Assembly (NCBI GenBank): GCA_900757195.1
Contig: CAAEMZ010000033.1
Coordinates: 1 to 64,000 of the forward strand
From: Lachnospiraceae bacterium
GTDB taxonomy: Bacteria > Bacillota > Clostridia > Lachnospirales > Lachnospiraceae
Direction of reading: 5' to 3'
Length of the DNA stretch: 64,000 nt
The notes below the pieces were generated by a model. It did not search any database, was not told where the DNA came from, and saw only the letters and a list, made by a program, of their open reading frames with translations. The position numbers and the translations under genes were made by a program. Each line of letters begins with the position of its first letter. Within the stretch, counting starts at the first letter, position 1. Shown here one piece after another: positions 33,674 through 42,289 of the stretch.

Positions 33674-35178
33674 TGACGGAAAAAAGAAAGATATCCGGCC
33701 TTCAAAGCGGGCAGGTGACCGTGTTTGGCGCCTTGCTGTTCATGGTGGTGTTCAGCCTGCTGGCTGCCCAGTATCAGTCGGCATTGTATTATATGCAGAA
33801 GGCGTCGGCAGAACGGGCGGCGCGCTTAAGTGTTGAGAGCTTTCTGGCCGGGTATAACCGGCCGCTGAGGGATTACTATCAGATTCTTGCGGCGGACGGA
33901 GGCCGTGGCCAGCGTCATTTTTATGCACAGGGGATCGAGGAAGAGCTTCTGTCGGTTTTTCAGCGGAATCTGCAGGCGGTCCCGGGGATGGAAAGCGGGC
34001 GTTCGGCACAACTGGAGGATTCTGCATATACGCTGTTTATTGATGGGGAATGGGATTTTTTCCTGAGGGAAATTACATTAAACCGAAAAGGAAAGCTGGC
34101 GGAAGGCATCTGGGATGGCATTGTCGATCTCTGGAAAGGTGCGAACAGCCGGACCTCGGATGAATTAAAAGAGAAACAGGAAGCGCAGAAACAGGCGGAA
34201 GCCGGGAAAACAGAGACTGGAAAGAATGAGGAAACGGAGGGGAAAACAGAGAATGAAGTGCAGATTTTTGATCCGAGGGATTTTCTTGCGGAGATATGGA
34301 ATCAGGGGATTCTCGCTGCCGCCTGCCCGGAGGGGTATGACCTGTCTGAAAAGACATGTCCGATGACAGACGTATCTTTTCCGGAGGCAGGAAGCCGGAT
34401 GGACCGGGTTATTGATTTTAAAGATGACAGCAGTATTCTCGGTCTGCTGGAATCCTGGAAAGGTATTCTGGATAACGGACCCGGAATCCGGGAGACCGTG
34501 TCGGATGCCGCCGTATGTCTGTATATCCGGGATGTGTTCGCCGATGCCGCTCAAGGGACGCCGGCGATTGAACACGAGCGGGTTCTGGACTATGAGACAG
34601 AGTATATTCTGGCAGGTAATGAGAGCGACAGAGAAAACCTGAAAACTGTTTTATGGAAATTAATTGCGTTCCGGTGCGTGATGAATATGGCCCATCTGGC
34701 AATGTCTCCGGACAAGAGCGGTCAGGTTCAGGAAACAGCTCTTCTCATATCGTCAGCCCTGCTGCTTCCGCAGTTTACGGAGATTACGGCATTTCTTTTA
34801 AAAATGGCGTGGGCCTTTACGGAGGCGCTGGCGGATTGCCGGACACTGTTGAAGGGCGGAAAAATCCCGGTATTAAAGGATGATACGTCCTGGTATCTGA
34901 CATGGGATCAGATGCTTCATATGGACAGGCATATTCTGGATGGGAATGACAGCCGGGAAGGCCTGGATTATGCCGAATATCTTCGACTGTTCCTGTTTTT
35001 AATGAACCGGGAAGTGAAGTATCGGCGGATGACCCATCTGATGGAAAAAAACATACGGCTATTACCGGAATACAGTCATTTCCACATGGCAGACTGTGTT
35101 TATGGAATCCAGGCGGCGTTCTGCTGCCCGACGGGCGCCGGAGCAGACTGCAGGGTGCAGATGGCGCTTTCATACTGA
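33673..35178 (+). CDS. DUF5702-type pilus-locus protein
   Basis: A 501-residue protein with one N-terminal membrane helix (about 17-33, VFGALLFMVVFSLLAAQY) preceded by SGQVT, the place where pseudopilins have a processing site, although the +5 residue is Phe, not Glu. The rest is a large extracytoplasmic domain with a charged, repetitive stretch near 165-200 (Lys/Glu/Gln/Thr rich). The pattern fits the DUF5702 family found in Clostridia Tad loci, in the place of TadG. It starts inside the pilin stop codon. Confidence 0.75.
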   Translation: MTEKRKISGLQSGQVTVFGALLFMVVFSLLAAQYQSALYYMQKASAERAARLSVESFLAGYNRPLRDYYQILAADGGRGQRHFYAQGIEEELLSVFQRNLQAVPGMESGRSAQLEDSAYTLFIDGEWDFFLREITLNRKGKLAEGIWDGIVDLWKGANSRTSDELKEKQEAQKQAEAGKTETGKNEETEGKTENEVQIFDPRDFLAEIWNQGILAAACPEGYDLSEKTCPMTDVSFPEAGSRMDRVIDFKDDSSILGLLESWKGILDNGPGIRETVSDAAVCLYIRDVFADAAQGTPAIEHERVLDYETEYILAGNESDRENLKTVLWKLIAFRCVMNMAHLAMSPDKSGQVQETALLISSALLLPQFTEITAFLLKMAWAFTEALADCRTLLKGGKIPVLKDDTSWYLTWDQMLHMDRHILDGNDSREGLDYAEYLRLFLFLMNREVKYRRMTHLMEKNIRLLPEYSHFHMADCVYGIQAAFCCPTGAGADCRVQMALSY

Positions 35179-35202
35179 AACAGGAAAGGGGGTGAGGGCG
35201 GA

Positions 35203-36114
35203 ATGCCTTTTTGTCTGAAAAATACAGCCTTAAAAGGTCTGAAGGCGATACCAGCTTTACATAATAGAATAAAAGAATATAAAAATAAAACAGCAGATGT
35301 CAATAAAAACTATACCCATGATTTAACTTGTCACACACACACATTTCGAAGAAAAAAGGCATTCTGCCGTCACCCCCTGCCGGCCAGTATGAGTGTGGAG
35401 GCTGCGCTGGTGGTTCCGCTGCTGTTTTTTGGCTGGATGGCCTTTGTGTCACTGATATCTGTGGCCAACACCTATGAACGGATTCAGCATGCCCTTACCG
35501 AAGTGGCTGTCCGGCTGTCGGTGGAGGCCGGAAAAGAGGAAGACCTTGCGGCGGGCACATGGCTGCAGCAGACATGGCTTCAACTGGCATCGGTCGAAGG
35601 ACTTGAAAGCGGCGGAATCCGGGAAGTTTCTGTCTTTGATTTTTCCGGCTCCGAAGTTCCGGAAGGGGAAAACTGGATCTGCCTGAGCGTCAGATACCGG
35701 GTACTGCTGTTGGAGGGACTTATTCCGCTCCCGGCGGTCCGGATGAAAAATCAGGCCTATATCCGGGCATGGACCGGGTATGCGCCGGGAGAAAATACGG
35801 AGGAAGTTTCGGAGGCCGGGGAGGCGGTCTATGTGACGGACTCCGGCCATGTTTATCATTCGAACCGTATGTGCAGTCATATTAAACTGAGTATTTTTAT
35901 GGTGGATGGGCAAAAAGCACGGAAATATCCGCCCTGTGAAAAATGTGTTGGGAATGCGGCGATTCCGGGAAATACCTTTTACCTGACAGAGGACGGGGCG
36001 TGTTACCACAGTCGTCTGAGCTGCAGCGGATTAAAACGGAGTGTACGGTGCATCGGACAGTCAGAGGCGGTTTCCGCCGGCTATATGCCGTGTCAGAGGT
36101 GCGGCGGAGAATAA
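35203..36114 (+). CDS. TadE-like pseudopilin with two C-terminal Cys modules
   Basis: A 303-residue protein. A long basic N-terminus (1-61) leads to SMSVEAALVVPLLFF, a pseudopilin segment with Glu66 at +5 of the likely cut after Ala61. A TadE-like beta region follows to about 195. The C-terminus carries two copies of one module: the first has YHSNRMCSH and, later, PPCEKC; the second has YHSRLSCSG and, later, MPCQRC. Each could bind a metal ion. The 5' coding part is AT-rich and contains a (CA)6 tract at 35332-35343. GGGGGTGAGGGCGG precedes the ATG. Confidence 0.75.
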   Translation: MPFCLKNTALKGLKAIPALHNRIKEYKNKTADVNKNYTHDLTCHTHTFRRKKAFCRHPLPASMSVEAALVVPLLFFGWMAFVSLISVANTYERIQHALTEVAVRLSVEAGKEEDLAAGTWLQQTWLQLASVEGLESGGIREVSVFDFSGSEVPEGENWICLSVRYRVLLLEGLIPLPAVRMKNQAYIRAWTGYAPGENTEEVSEAGEAVYVTDSGHVYHSNRMCSHIKLSIFMVDGQKARKYPPCEKCVGNAAIPGNTFYLTEDGACYHSRLSCSGLKRSVRCIGQSEAVSAGYMPCQRCGGE

Positions 36115-36125
36115 AGGAGGTCTTT

Positions 36126-36545
36126 ATGGAGATAAAACATGTGTGCAGTTTATTTCTCGTTGTGTATCCGGTATATCGCGATATTAAGGAAAAAAAGATC
36201 TGTATCATTCCGGCGCTGATCTGTGTGGCGCTGGGACTGATTTTGGAGGCGGTTTCCGGCGGAGGAAATGGCTGGCAGTGGCTGGCCGGAATGGTTCCCG
36301 GAGGGGTGCTGATGCTTTCAGGCCGTCTTTTTAACGACTGCATCGGTTCCGGGGATATTATTCTCATTCTGGGGCTTGGACTTCTGGAGGGATTTTACTT
36401 TTGTGTATGCAGCCTTGCCATTGCAGGCGCGGGGATATTTGTGTTTTCTGTCGGCGCCCTGATGTCCGGACGGCTGCACAGAAATTCACGGGTGGCCTTT
36501 GTCCCCTTTCTGGTGCTTGGATATGCGGGGGCGGGATTGCTATGA
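36126..36545 (+). CDS. Prepilin peptidase (A24 family, TadV/CpaA-like)
   Basis: A 139-residue membrane aspartyl protease that would process the Flp pilin and pseudopilins. Both catalytic aspartates are visible: Asp19 in VYRDIKEKKI and Asp77 in the GSGD motif. About five hydrophobic segments. No methyltransferase-like N-terminal domain is present, as is usual for Tad peptidases. The ATG at 36126 was chosen because AAAGGAGG lies 6 bases before it; the frame is open further upstream, but that stretch overlaps the previous gene. It overlaps the next start by ATGA. Confidence 0.88.
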   Translation: MEIKHVCSLFLVVYPVYRDIKEKKICIIPALICVALGLILEAVSGGGNGWQWLAGMVPGGVLMLSGRLFNDCIGSGDIILILGLGLLEGFYFCVCSLAIAGAGIFVFSVGALMSGRLHRNSRVAFVPFLVLGYAGAGLL

Positions 36546-37021
36546 AATGGAAAAGGAGAGGGAGTTATACGGTGGAAGGAACAGTAATTATCAGTTTTAT
36601 CTGTCTGATGGTCGGAATGACTGCCGCCCTGGGGTTTTACTGTCATGACCGGACGGTGATCCAGTCTGCGGCAGATGAGCTGGCCATGTTTGGCAGCCTG
36701 TGGTCCGGCAGATACATGCATCCGGAAATCAGGGAAGTGGATTATGAATGTCTGAAGGCATCTTCCGAAATGCCGGTGGATCTGCTGCAGACCAAAGGCT
36801 ATGGCCTGATTCACGGCAAACTGTTTTGCGGCAATGTTCAGGAAATTGAAGTCCGGCGCAGCCTCTGGGAAAGGGAGATTCAGGTGGAAATCCAGTGTCA
36901 GTTTCAAATTGGACGATGGCAGTTTCCGTATACGGCGACATCGGCTGCCGTGGATTTTTGCAGTGAAGATTTTCCGAGGCGGAAGGAACGCCGGCCGGAG
37001 GAGGGTGTCAATGAATCGTGA
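36542..37021 (+). CDS. TadE-like minor pseudopilin
   Basis: A 159-residue protein starting MKWKRRGSYTVEG. A prepilin-type leader ends at Gly7, and Glu12 is at +5, followed by a hydrophobic helix (TVIISFICLMVGMTAALGF). The rest is a small extracytoplasmic domain with several beta strands. It fits the TadE/TadF minor pseudopilins. The ATG overlaps the stop of the peptidase gene, and its end overlaps the start of the FHA gene by 11 bases, so all three are coupled. Confidence 0.8.
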   Translation: MKWKRRGSYTVEGTVIISFICLMVGMTAALGFYCHDRTVIQSAADELAMFGSLWSGRYMHPEIREVDYECLKASSEMPVDLLQTKGYGLIHGKLFCGNVQEIEVRRSLWEREIQVEIQCQFQIGRWQFPYTATSAAVDFCSEDFPRRKERRPEEGVNES

Positions 37022-38096
37022 AAATCAGCGGGATAAGGACTTGAAAAACACCTATTTGCGGGTGAACAGAGAAGGGAAATACGGCGAAGCCTTTGAAGAA
37101 AATCTGTTGTATAAACAATCGGTGCCGGGACTTTTGAGTTTTTATGAGGTGCAGGAAGAAGGGGAGGCTGTCCTGGTCTATGGTCTGAATCATAAAAAAT
37201 CCTGTCTGGAAGTTCTGGAAGGAAAGCGGATGGACTGTGAATGGATGGCGGATTTTATCCGGTCGCTGGTCCGGGTTCTGGAAACGGTGGACGAGTATTT
37301 ACTGGATCTGTCGGATCTGGTCATTGAAATGGCTTATATTTTTGAAGGTGACGGACAGTGGGAATATATTTATATCCCCGGATACAGGGAGGATTTTTGG
37401 ACACAGATGGGAAAGCTGGGGGAAGAATGGCTGAATTATGTGGATTACAAAAACGAAAAGGCCGTCCTGTGGGCCTATACATTTTATCAGAAGGTGCATG
37501 GGGAATCCTGCGTGATCCATGATATTCTGGAAATCCTTCACATGGAAAAGGGTATGCCGGAGGTGATTGAAAAATATGGGGAAGAGGAAAATCAAAGCGA
37601 AAAAAGAAAGGAAAAGATACCGGCGGACCGGTGGACGAAGCTGAAACAGTCATTCACAGGACATATCCGCCGCCTGTTTGGAAAAAGGAAAGGGCCGGGG
37701 ATGGACTTTGAAGACTTTTATGGCAGTGACAGGGGGATGGAAAGTACCTGTCCTGTGCTGGACGAACTGACAGAGGCGCTGTCAGGGACAGCAGAAGGCG
37801 GCAGGGCGTTGATTCTGATTCCTGTCGGAGAAAATGACGCATCGGTTATTCAGGTGCGGAAATTTCCGTTTTTTATCGGCCGGGCGCCGGAAGAAGCCGA
37901 CTGTTGTCTGGAAAAATCCCAGATCAGCCGGATTCACGGGCGCATAGAGAACCGGGGGAATGAAGTTTACATTGTGGATATGAATTCGGCGAACGGAACC
38001 TTCCGAAACGGCGAACGTCTGGAACCGGGAACGTCCTATGTACTTCATACGGGGGATATTCTTAAGCTGGCAGATCTGGAATTTATCTGTCAGTAG
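37011..38096 (+). CDS. DUF6382 and FHA domain protein
   Basis: A 361-residue cytosolic protein. Residues 1-190 resemble DUF6382 (YLRVNREGKYGEAFEENLLY, later VDEYLLDLSDLVIEM). A charged linker follows, then a C-terminal FHA domain at about 280-361 with the expected GRAPE, SRIHG and NSANGTFRNG motifs for binding phosphothreonine. It ends the pilus operon and may link it to Ser/Thr kinase signalling; no such kinase is in the window. Start 37011 follows GGAGGAGGG. Its 3' end overlaps the convergent kinase gene by 14 bases. Confidence 0.8.
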   Translation: MNRENQRDKDLKNTYLRVNREGKYGEAFEENLLYKQSVPGLLSFYEVQEEGEAVLVYGLNHKKSCLEVLEGKRMDCEWMADFIRSLVRVLETVDEYLLDLSDLVIEMAYIFEGDGQWEYIYIPGYREDFWTQMGKLGEEWLNYVDYKNEKAVLWAYTFYQKVHGESCVIHDILEILHMEKGMPEVIEKYGEEENQSEKRKEKIPADRWTKLKQSFTGHIRRLFGKRKGPGMDFEDFYGSDRGMESTCPVLDELTEALSGTAEGGRALILIPVGENDASVIQVRKFPFFIGRAPEEADCCLEKSQISRIHGRIENRGNEVYIVDMNSANGTFRNGERLEPGTSYVLHTGDILKLADLEFICQ

Positions 38097-38805
38097 AATC
38101 CGGAGCCGTTTCCTGAGGCTTTTTGCCCGGCGGGAAAATCGGCAGAATCAGAATAAATTTTGTTCCGATGCCGGGCTTTGCGTAGACCTGGACGGAACCG
38201 CCATGGGCAGTGATGATATTTTTTACGATGGTCAGGCCGAGACCGGTGCCGGAAGGCTTGTAGGTGACAAGGGGATTAAAAATAGTGGGCAGACGGCTGG
38301 CATCAATCCCTGTTCCCGAATCGCTGACGGTAAAGATCAGGCTCTTCCATCGGGATTTGACGTCGATGACGATCTGGTCGCCGGAATCTGTGGCCTCCAG
38401 AGCATTTTTGATTAAATTTATGAAAACTTCCCGGATTTTCAGGGCGTCGCCATAGAAAAAGGGCTGTTCGGTCTCAAAATTCAGGGAAAGTTGTTTATCT
38501 TCAGTGAGGGCAGCGGAAGTGTAAGCTGTGATGAGATTTGTCAGAAATTGTCGAATGTTAATTTTAGAATAGTTTAATTTTCGACTGGTATTCAGCGAAG
38601 AGAGTTCTGTCAGGAGCTGGGACATATAATCCAGATCGAGAATAAGCTGGGGCCAGAGCGGGTCTTTTTGGACTTCCGGGTAATGGCAGCCAATGATCTG
38701 AAGGGTACTCCGAATCAGCGTCAGAGGGTTTTTCAGCTCATGGGACAGCGTTGACAGGGACAGGTTGTTTTCATCCGTGTAGATTTCAGACGGACATTGT
38801 TGCAT
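38083..38805 (-). CDS. Orphan histidine kinase core (no sensor domain)
   Basis: A 240-residue protein containing only the kinase core. The DHp helix has SHELKNPLTLIRS with phospho-acceptor His22, and the HATPase domain has an N-box NLIKNALEA, DSGTGID, and GTGLGLTIVKN. There is no membrane segment or recognisable sensor domain, and no response regulator nearby, so it resembles orphan kinases such as those feeding a sporulation phosphorelay; that is inference. GGAAGAG lies before the ATG. It runs against the pilus operon and overlaps its last gene by 14 bases. Confidence 0.87.
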   Translation of the reverse strand: MQQCPSEIYTDENNLSLSTLSHELKNPLTLIRSTLQIIGCHYPEVQKDPLWPQLILDLDYMSQLLTELSSLNTSRKLNYSKINIRQFLTNLITAYTSAALTEDKQLSLNFETEQPFFYGDALKIREVFINLIKNALEATDSGDQIVIDVKSRWKSLIFTVSDSGTGIDASRLPTIFNPLVTYKPSGTGLGLTIVKNIITAHGGSVQVYAKPGIGTKFILILPIFPPGKKPQETAPDSTDR

Positions 38806-38834
38806 AAAACTCTTCCTTTCTGATGTTTTTTATC

Positions 38835-38863
38835 AATTTATCATAGTTTATACCGGGGTTCAA
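38835..38863 (-). promoter_or_regulatory. Promoter for the orphan histidine kinase
   Basis: On the minus strand: TTGAAC at 38863-38858, 17 bases, extended TGA-TAAATT with the -10 at 38840-38835. A direct repeat of TTGACG(G)ACA lies just upstream at 38870-38879 and 38881-38889 on the plus strand. Confidence 0.5.
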
Positions 38864-38929
38864 ATATTTTTGACGGACATTTGACGACAAAAAAGTCCAT
38901 TTGGATTTCAACTTATTCGTAATTCGGAA

Positions 38930-38958
38930 TAGACATTTTGGGGTATGTGAACTATTAT
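38930..38958 (+). promoter_or_regulatory. Promoter for the HIT gene
   Basis: TAGACA at 38930-38935, a 17-base spacer, TATTAT at 38953-38958; 36 bases before the ATG. It is divergent from the kinase promoter. Confidence 0.6.
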
Positions 38959-38993
38959 TAATAATATACAGACAGAATTGGAGGATTACAGAT

Positions 38994-39410
38994 ATGGAAA
39001 AGGATTGTATTTTTTGTAAAATTGCCAACGGAGAAATACCCGCATCAACGGTTTATGAGGATGATATGTTTCGGGTGATTCTGGACATGTCCCCGGCGAC
39101 AAAGGGCCATGCGCTGATTTTGCCGAAAAAACATATGGCAGATATTTTTGAAATGGATAGTGAAACCGCAGAGAAGGCTTTTGTATTGGCAGCGAAGGTG
39201 GCAAAAGGGATGAAAGCGGCGCTGAACTGCGATGGACTGAATATCGTACAGAATAATGGTGAAGTGGCGGGACAGACCGTATTTCATTTTCATATGCACA
39301 TCATTCCGCGTTATGAGGGTGATGGTCAGAATATCAACTGGGTTCCGGGAACATCGGAGGCTGAAGAAAGAGAACGGGTGGCACAGCAGATCCGGAGTGG
39401 ATTGAATTAG
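38994..39410 (+). CDS. HIT family nucleotide hydrolase (Hint-like)
   Basis: A 138-residue histidine-triad protein that would hydrolyse nucleotide phosphoramidates or related adducts. It begins MEKDCIFCKIANGEIPAS, typical of Hint proteins with a Cys pair, and carries the triad in TVFHFHMHIIPRY near residue 100. The ATG at 38994 follows GGAGG; the frame is open upstream to 38901 through the promoter. It ends 39 bases before the glycerol-1-phosphate dehydrogenase gene, with no terminator between, so they may be co-transcribed. Confidence 0.92.
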   Translation: MEKDCIFCKIANGEIPASTVYEDDMFRVILDMSPATKGHALILPKKHMADIFEMDSETAEKAFVLAAKVAKGMKAALNCDGLNIVQNNGEVAGQTVFHFHMHIIPRYEGDGQNINWVPGTSEAEERERVAQQIRSGLN

Positions 39411-39449
39411 AAATCAGCAGAGGCTTTTAGACGGGAAGATGGAGATTTT

Positions 39450-40709
39450 ATGATGAAGATAAATCATGAAGAAATCAACAGAGTGTGCGGTTTGACACCG
39501 GAGACAGACAGAGCCATCCGGGGAATGTGGATTGAACCGGGAGCAATTTTAAAAGTCCGGGAGGTTATGGACCGGGAAGGCTGGGTGGAGCCGGTGATTA
39601 TCTGCGATCAGAATACTTACAGTCTGGGTGATGATTTACTGGAAAATCTGGAAAATTATGATTTGATCTGCCTGGATCCGGAAGATCTGGCAGCGGATGA
39701 ACGCAGTGTATCTCTGGCAAGAACGAAAATTCCGGAAACCGCAGATTGTATGATTGCCCTCGGAAGTGTGACGATCCACGATATTACCCGGTATCTGTGC
39801 TGGGAATATGGAAAGCCGTTTCTCTCGGTTCCAACAGCAGCCAGTGGCGAGGGATATACGACCTGCATTTCTTCGGTCGTGCGTAAAGGGGTCAAATATA
39901 ATGTGATAGCTGTGGCTCCGGATTATTTATTCGGAGATACGGATATTTTTGCGGCGGCACCCCCACGGCTGACGGCGGCCGGATTCAGTGATCTGATCGG
40001 CAACTATATCGCTATGGCGGACTGGAAGATTTCCTCCGTTTTTACAGGGGAAGCACTGAATCAGACATTGTGTGACGGTGAAAAGGCTGCGATGGAAAAG
40101 GTGATGGCGCATCTGGAAGCTCTGGCGCAGGGCGACAAAGACTGCTGTGAAGACCTGCTTTATGCCCTCATTTTACCGGATATGGTTATGGGGATTAAAG
40201 ATGGGGCACGGCCGATGATGGGGGCGGAACACCATCTTTCAAGATATCTGGATATTTCGGTAAAACAGCCGAGAGTGAATGCAGTTCACGGAGAAAAGGT
40301 CGGTGTCATGACCTTAAAATGTCTGAAAGTTTATGAGGACTTCAAAAAGGCGCTGGAAGAGGAACGCCTTATTCCTGCGGATGCCAGAGGAGTGACAGGA
40401 AAGGAAATACGTCAGGGTTTTCTGGAAGCGGAAGTCCGGGAAGCCGTGACCGGGTTAAACCGGCCGAATCCTCTGTCGGGAATTACCGGACAGACAGTTC
40501 TGGCACATAAAGAAGAGCTTCTGAAGATTCTCGGTGAACTGCCGTCATATGCGGTCATCGAGAAGGCCTGCCGGACGATGGGCTGTAAAATGACGGCGGA
40601 GTCTCTGGGAATCCGCGAGGATATTATTGAGGACGCCATGAAGTATTCACCCTATGTATCCCCGGATATTACACTGCTGCGCCTGAAAAAGCTTTTTAAA
40701 AATGATTGA
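39450..40709 (+). CDS. sn-Glycerol-1-phosphate dehydrogenase (AraM/EgsA type)
   Basis: A 419-residue iron-containing-alcohol-dehydrogenase-fold enzyme matching AraM/EgsA, which reduces dihydroxyacetone phosphate to sn-glycerol-1-phosphate. Seen: the NAD-site block ALGSVTIHDITRYL, PTAASGEGYTT, FAAAPPRLTAAGFSDLIG with a metal-ligand Asp, GAEHHLSRY and HGEKVGVMT with the metal-ligand His residues. Archaeal-type lipid stereochemistry is not implied: Bacillus AraM makes heptaprenylglyceryl phosphate precursors. Two adjacent ATGs (39450, 39453) are possible starts after ATGGAG. It ends at a bidirectional terminator shared with murG. Confidence 0.85.
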   Translation: MMKINHEEINRVCGLTPETDRAIRGMWIEPGAILKVREVMDREGWVEPVIICDQNTYSLGDDLLENLENYDLICLDPEDLAADERSVSLARTKIPETADCMIALGSVTIHDITRYLCWEYGKPFLSVPTAASGEGYTTCISSVVRKGVKYNVIAVAPDYLFGDTDIFAAAPPRLTAAGFSDLIGNYIAMADWKISSVFTGEALNQTLCDGEKAAMEKVMAHLEALAQGDKDCCEDLLYALILPDMVMGIKDGARPMMGAEHHLSRYLDISVKQPRVNAVHGEKVGVMTLKCLKVYEDFKKALEEERLIPADARGVTGKEIRQGFLEAEVREAVTGLNRPNPLSGITGQTVLAHKEELLKILGELPSYAVIEKACRTMGCKMTAESLGIREDIIEDAMKYSPYVSPDITLLRLKKLFKND

Positions 40710-40731
40710 TAAAAAAACCGAAAATAAACAT

Positions 40732-40768
40732 AAGGCGTTATCCCGGAGAACGGAAGGGATAACGCCTT
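40732..40768. terminator. Bidirectional terminator between the AraM-type gene and murG
   Basis: A 13-bp perfect stem, 40732-40744 with 40756-40768, and an 11-base loop. T-rich tracts follow on the plus strand (to 40790); an A-rich tract on the left (40711-40731) gives T on the minus strand, so it serves both convergent genes. Confidence 0.9.
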
Positions 40769-40772
40769 TGGT

Positions 40773-41861
40773 TTATTTTCTTTTTTTGTTTTTAGAATCT
40801 CTGACAGCTTCATTGCAGAGATTTACGATGATCTGGATGGCATCTGAAGCACCGGCGTTTTCCATGGCCTGAATATAGGTTTCCCGGTTTTCGAAAACTT
40901 CATTGACAGCCTCCGCAAGACTTTCGTCAGTGACCATTTCTTCCGGAAGAAGGTAGCTAAAGCCCTGCTTTTCAAAAGAAGCCGCATTGAGAATCTGGTC
41001 TCCACGGCTGGCATTTGCCGGCAGCGGAATGAGAATATTTGGCTTTTTCAATGCCAGAAATTCGCAGATGGCATTGGAGCCGGCACGGGAAATAACCAGG
41101 TCGGCTGCCGCCAGCAGGTCGCTCAGTTCCTGTTTGACATAATCAAACTGGATATATCCGTCCACATTTTTGATCGAAGTATCGACCTTTCCTTTACCGC
41201 AGACATGAACGATCTGATAGGAAGGAAGGAGAACGGGCAGAGCTTTGCGGACCGCTTCGTTGATCGCAGCAGCGCCAAGGCTTCCTCCGATAACAAGGAT
41301 GACCGGTTTATCATGGGAGAAGCCGCAGATTTTAAGACCGTTAAAACGGTTGCCGTTCAAAAGCTCCTGGCGGATCGGAGAACCGGAAAGAACCGCCTTG
41401 CCTTCCGGAAGGCTGTCGGCCGTTTCAGGAAAATTATGACAGACCTTATAGGCGGAAGGAATGGCCAGTTTATTTGCCAGTCCGGGGGTCATATCGGATT
41501 CATGGATAATTGCTGGAACCTTGCAGCGTTTGGCAGCAAGAACTACCGGAACGGTGACAAAGCCGCCTTTGGAAAAGACCACATCCGGTTTCAGCTTTTT
41601 CATCAGCTTTTTGGCTTCGAAGAAACCTTTGACAACCTTAAACGGGTCTGTAAAGTTTTTCAGATCAAAGTAGCGGCGCAGCTTTCCTGAGGAAATACCG
41701 TAATAAGGGATATTTAACTCTTCAATCAGGCGTCGTTCAATACCGTCATAGGAACCGATATATGAGATTTCATAGCCGGCCTTTTTTAAAGCAGGCATCA
41801 AAGCGATATTCGGTGTCACATGGCCGGCCGTACCGCCGCCGGTGAGAACGATTTTTTTCAT
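40773..41861 (-). CDS. murG: MurG: UDP-GlcNAc : lipid I N-acetylglucosaminyltransferase
   Basis: Membrane-associated GT28 enzyme that makes lipid II from lipid I in peptidoglycan synthesis. The 362 residues have the N-terminal glycine-rich loop GGGTAGHVTPN, a second loop GSYDGIERRL, FSKGGFVTVPV, IHESDMTPGLAN, the GGSLGAAAIN donor-domain loop, and SRAGSNAICEFLAL with PLPANASRGDQ at the sugar-nucleotide site. The gene is outside a dcw cluster: its upstream partner is the TSCPD gene, 4 bases away, which carries its ribosome site. Confidence 0.95.
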   Translation of the reverse strand: MKKIVLTGGGTAGHVTPNIALMPALKKAGYEISYIGSYDGIERRLIEELNIPYYGISSGKLRRYFDLKNFTDPFKVVKGFFEAKKLMKKLKPDVVFSKGGFVTVPVVLAAKRCKVPAIIHESDMTPGLANKLAIPSAYKVCHNFPETADSLPEGKAVLSGSPIRQELLNGNRFNGLKICGFSHDKPVILVIGGSLGAAAINEAVRKALPVLLPSYQIVHVCGKGKVDTSIKNVDGYIQFDYVKQELSDLLAAADLVISRAGSNAICEFLALKKPNILIPLPANASRGDQILNAASFEKQGFSYLLPEEMVTDESLAEAVNEVFENRETYIQAMENAGASDAIQIIVNLCNEAVRDSKNKKRK

Positions 41862-41865
41862 AGTA

Positions 41866-42126
41866 TCAGACCTCCTGACCGGATGTTGTATTCAGATATT
41901 CCTGCAGACCTTTGGCAAGCTGATCCGGGCATGAAGTTCCCCGGCCGCCGCAGTCGATGCCGGAAAGGATCGGGATCACTTCTTTTACAGGACGGCCGGT
42001 GACGAGGGCGGCAACGCCCTGGGTATTTCCGGAGCATCCGCCGATAAACTGACACCGGGTGATAATGCCGTTTTCCACTTCGAAGTCCACAGCTCTGGAA
42101 CATGTATGTTTATTGATATGTCTCAT
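41866..42126 (-). CDS. TSCPD domain-containing protein (TIGR03905 type)
   Basis: A small 86-residue protein with the TSCPD domain: FEVENGIITRCQFIGGCSGN, later GIDCGGRGTSCPDQLAKGL. Similar domains occur at the C-terminus of some vitamin B12-dependent ribonucleotide reductases, but the free-standing form has no settled function; the conserved cysteines suggest metal or redox chemistry. The ATG at 42126 was preferred because AGGAG is 8 bases before it; a GTG at 42135 is too close to that site. It is co-transcribed with murG. Confidence 0.83.
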   Translation of the reverse strand: MRHINKHTCSRAVDFEVENGIITRCQFIGGCSGNTQGVAALVTGRPVKEVIPILSGIDCGGRGTSCPDQLAKGLQEYLNTTSGQEV

Positions 42127-42197
42127 ATGAGTCACTCCTGTTCTTTTTAATATTCTTCCCTATTATAGCAGAACTGGGATATATGCACCAGAGAAAT

Positions 42198-42225
42198 TTG
42201 TATTTACAGAGATATATGTTATAAT
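42198..42225 (+). promoter_or_regulatory. Promoter for mtnN
   Basis: TTGTAT at 42198-42203, a 16-base spacer and a perfect extended -10, TG-T-TATAAT, at 42217-42225. Confidence 0.6.
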
Positions 42226-42289
42226 GTCGGAAGATATTATCATTAAAAATTCCGGCCGCCGGGCCGAAGAATAAAGGAGAGAATCAGAA

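Noticed and set aside
39450..40709. Evidence of archaeal-type membrane lipids from the glycerol-1-phosphate dehydrogenase
   Set aside because: AraM-type enzymes are known in ordinary Firmicutes, and no geranylgeranylglyceryl phosphate synthase is adjacent.
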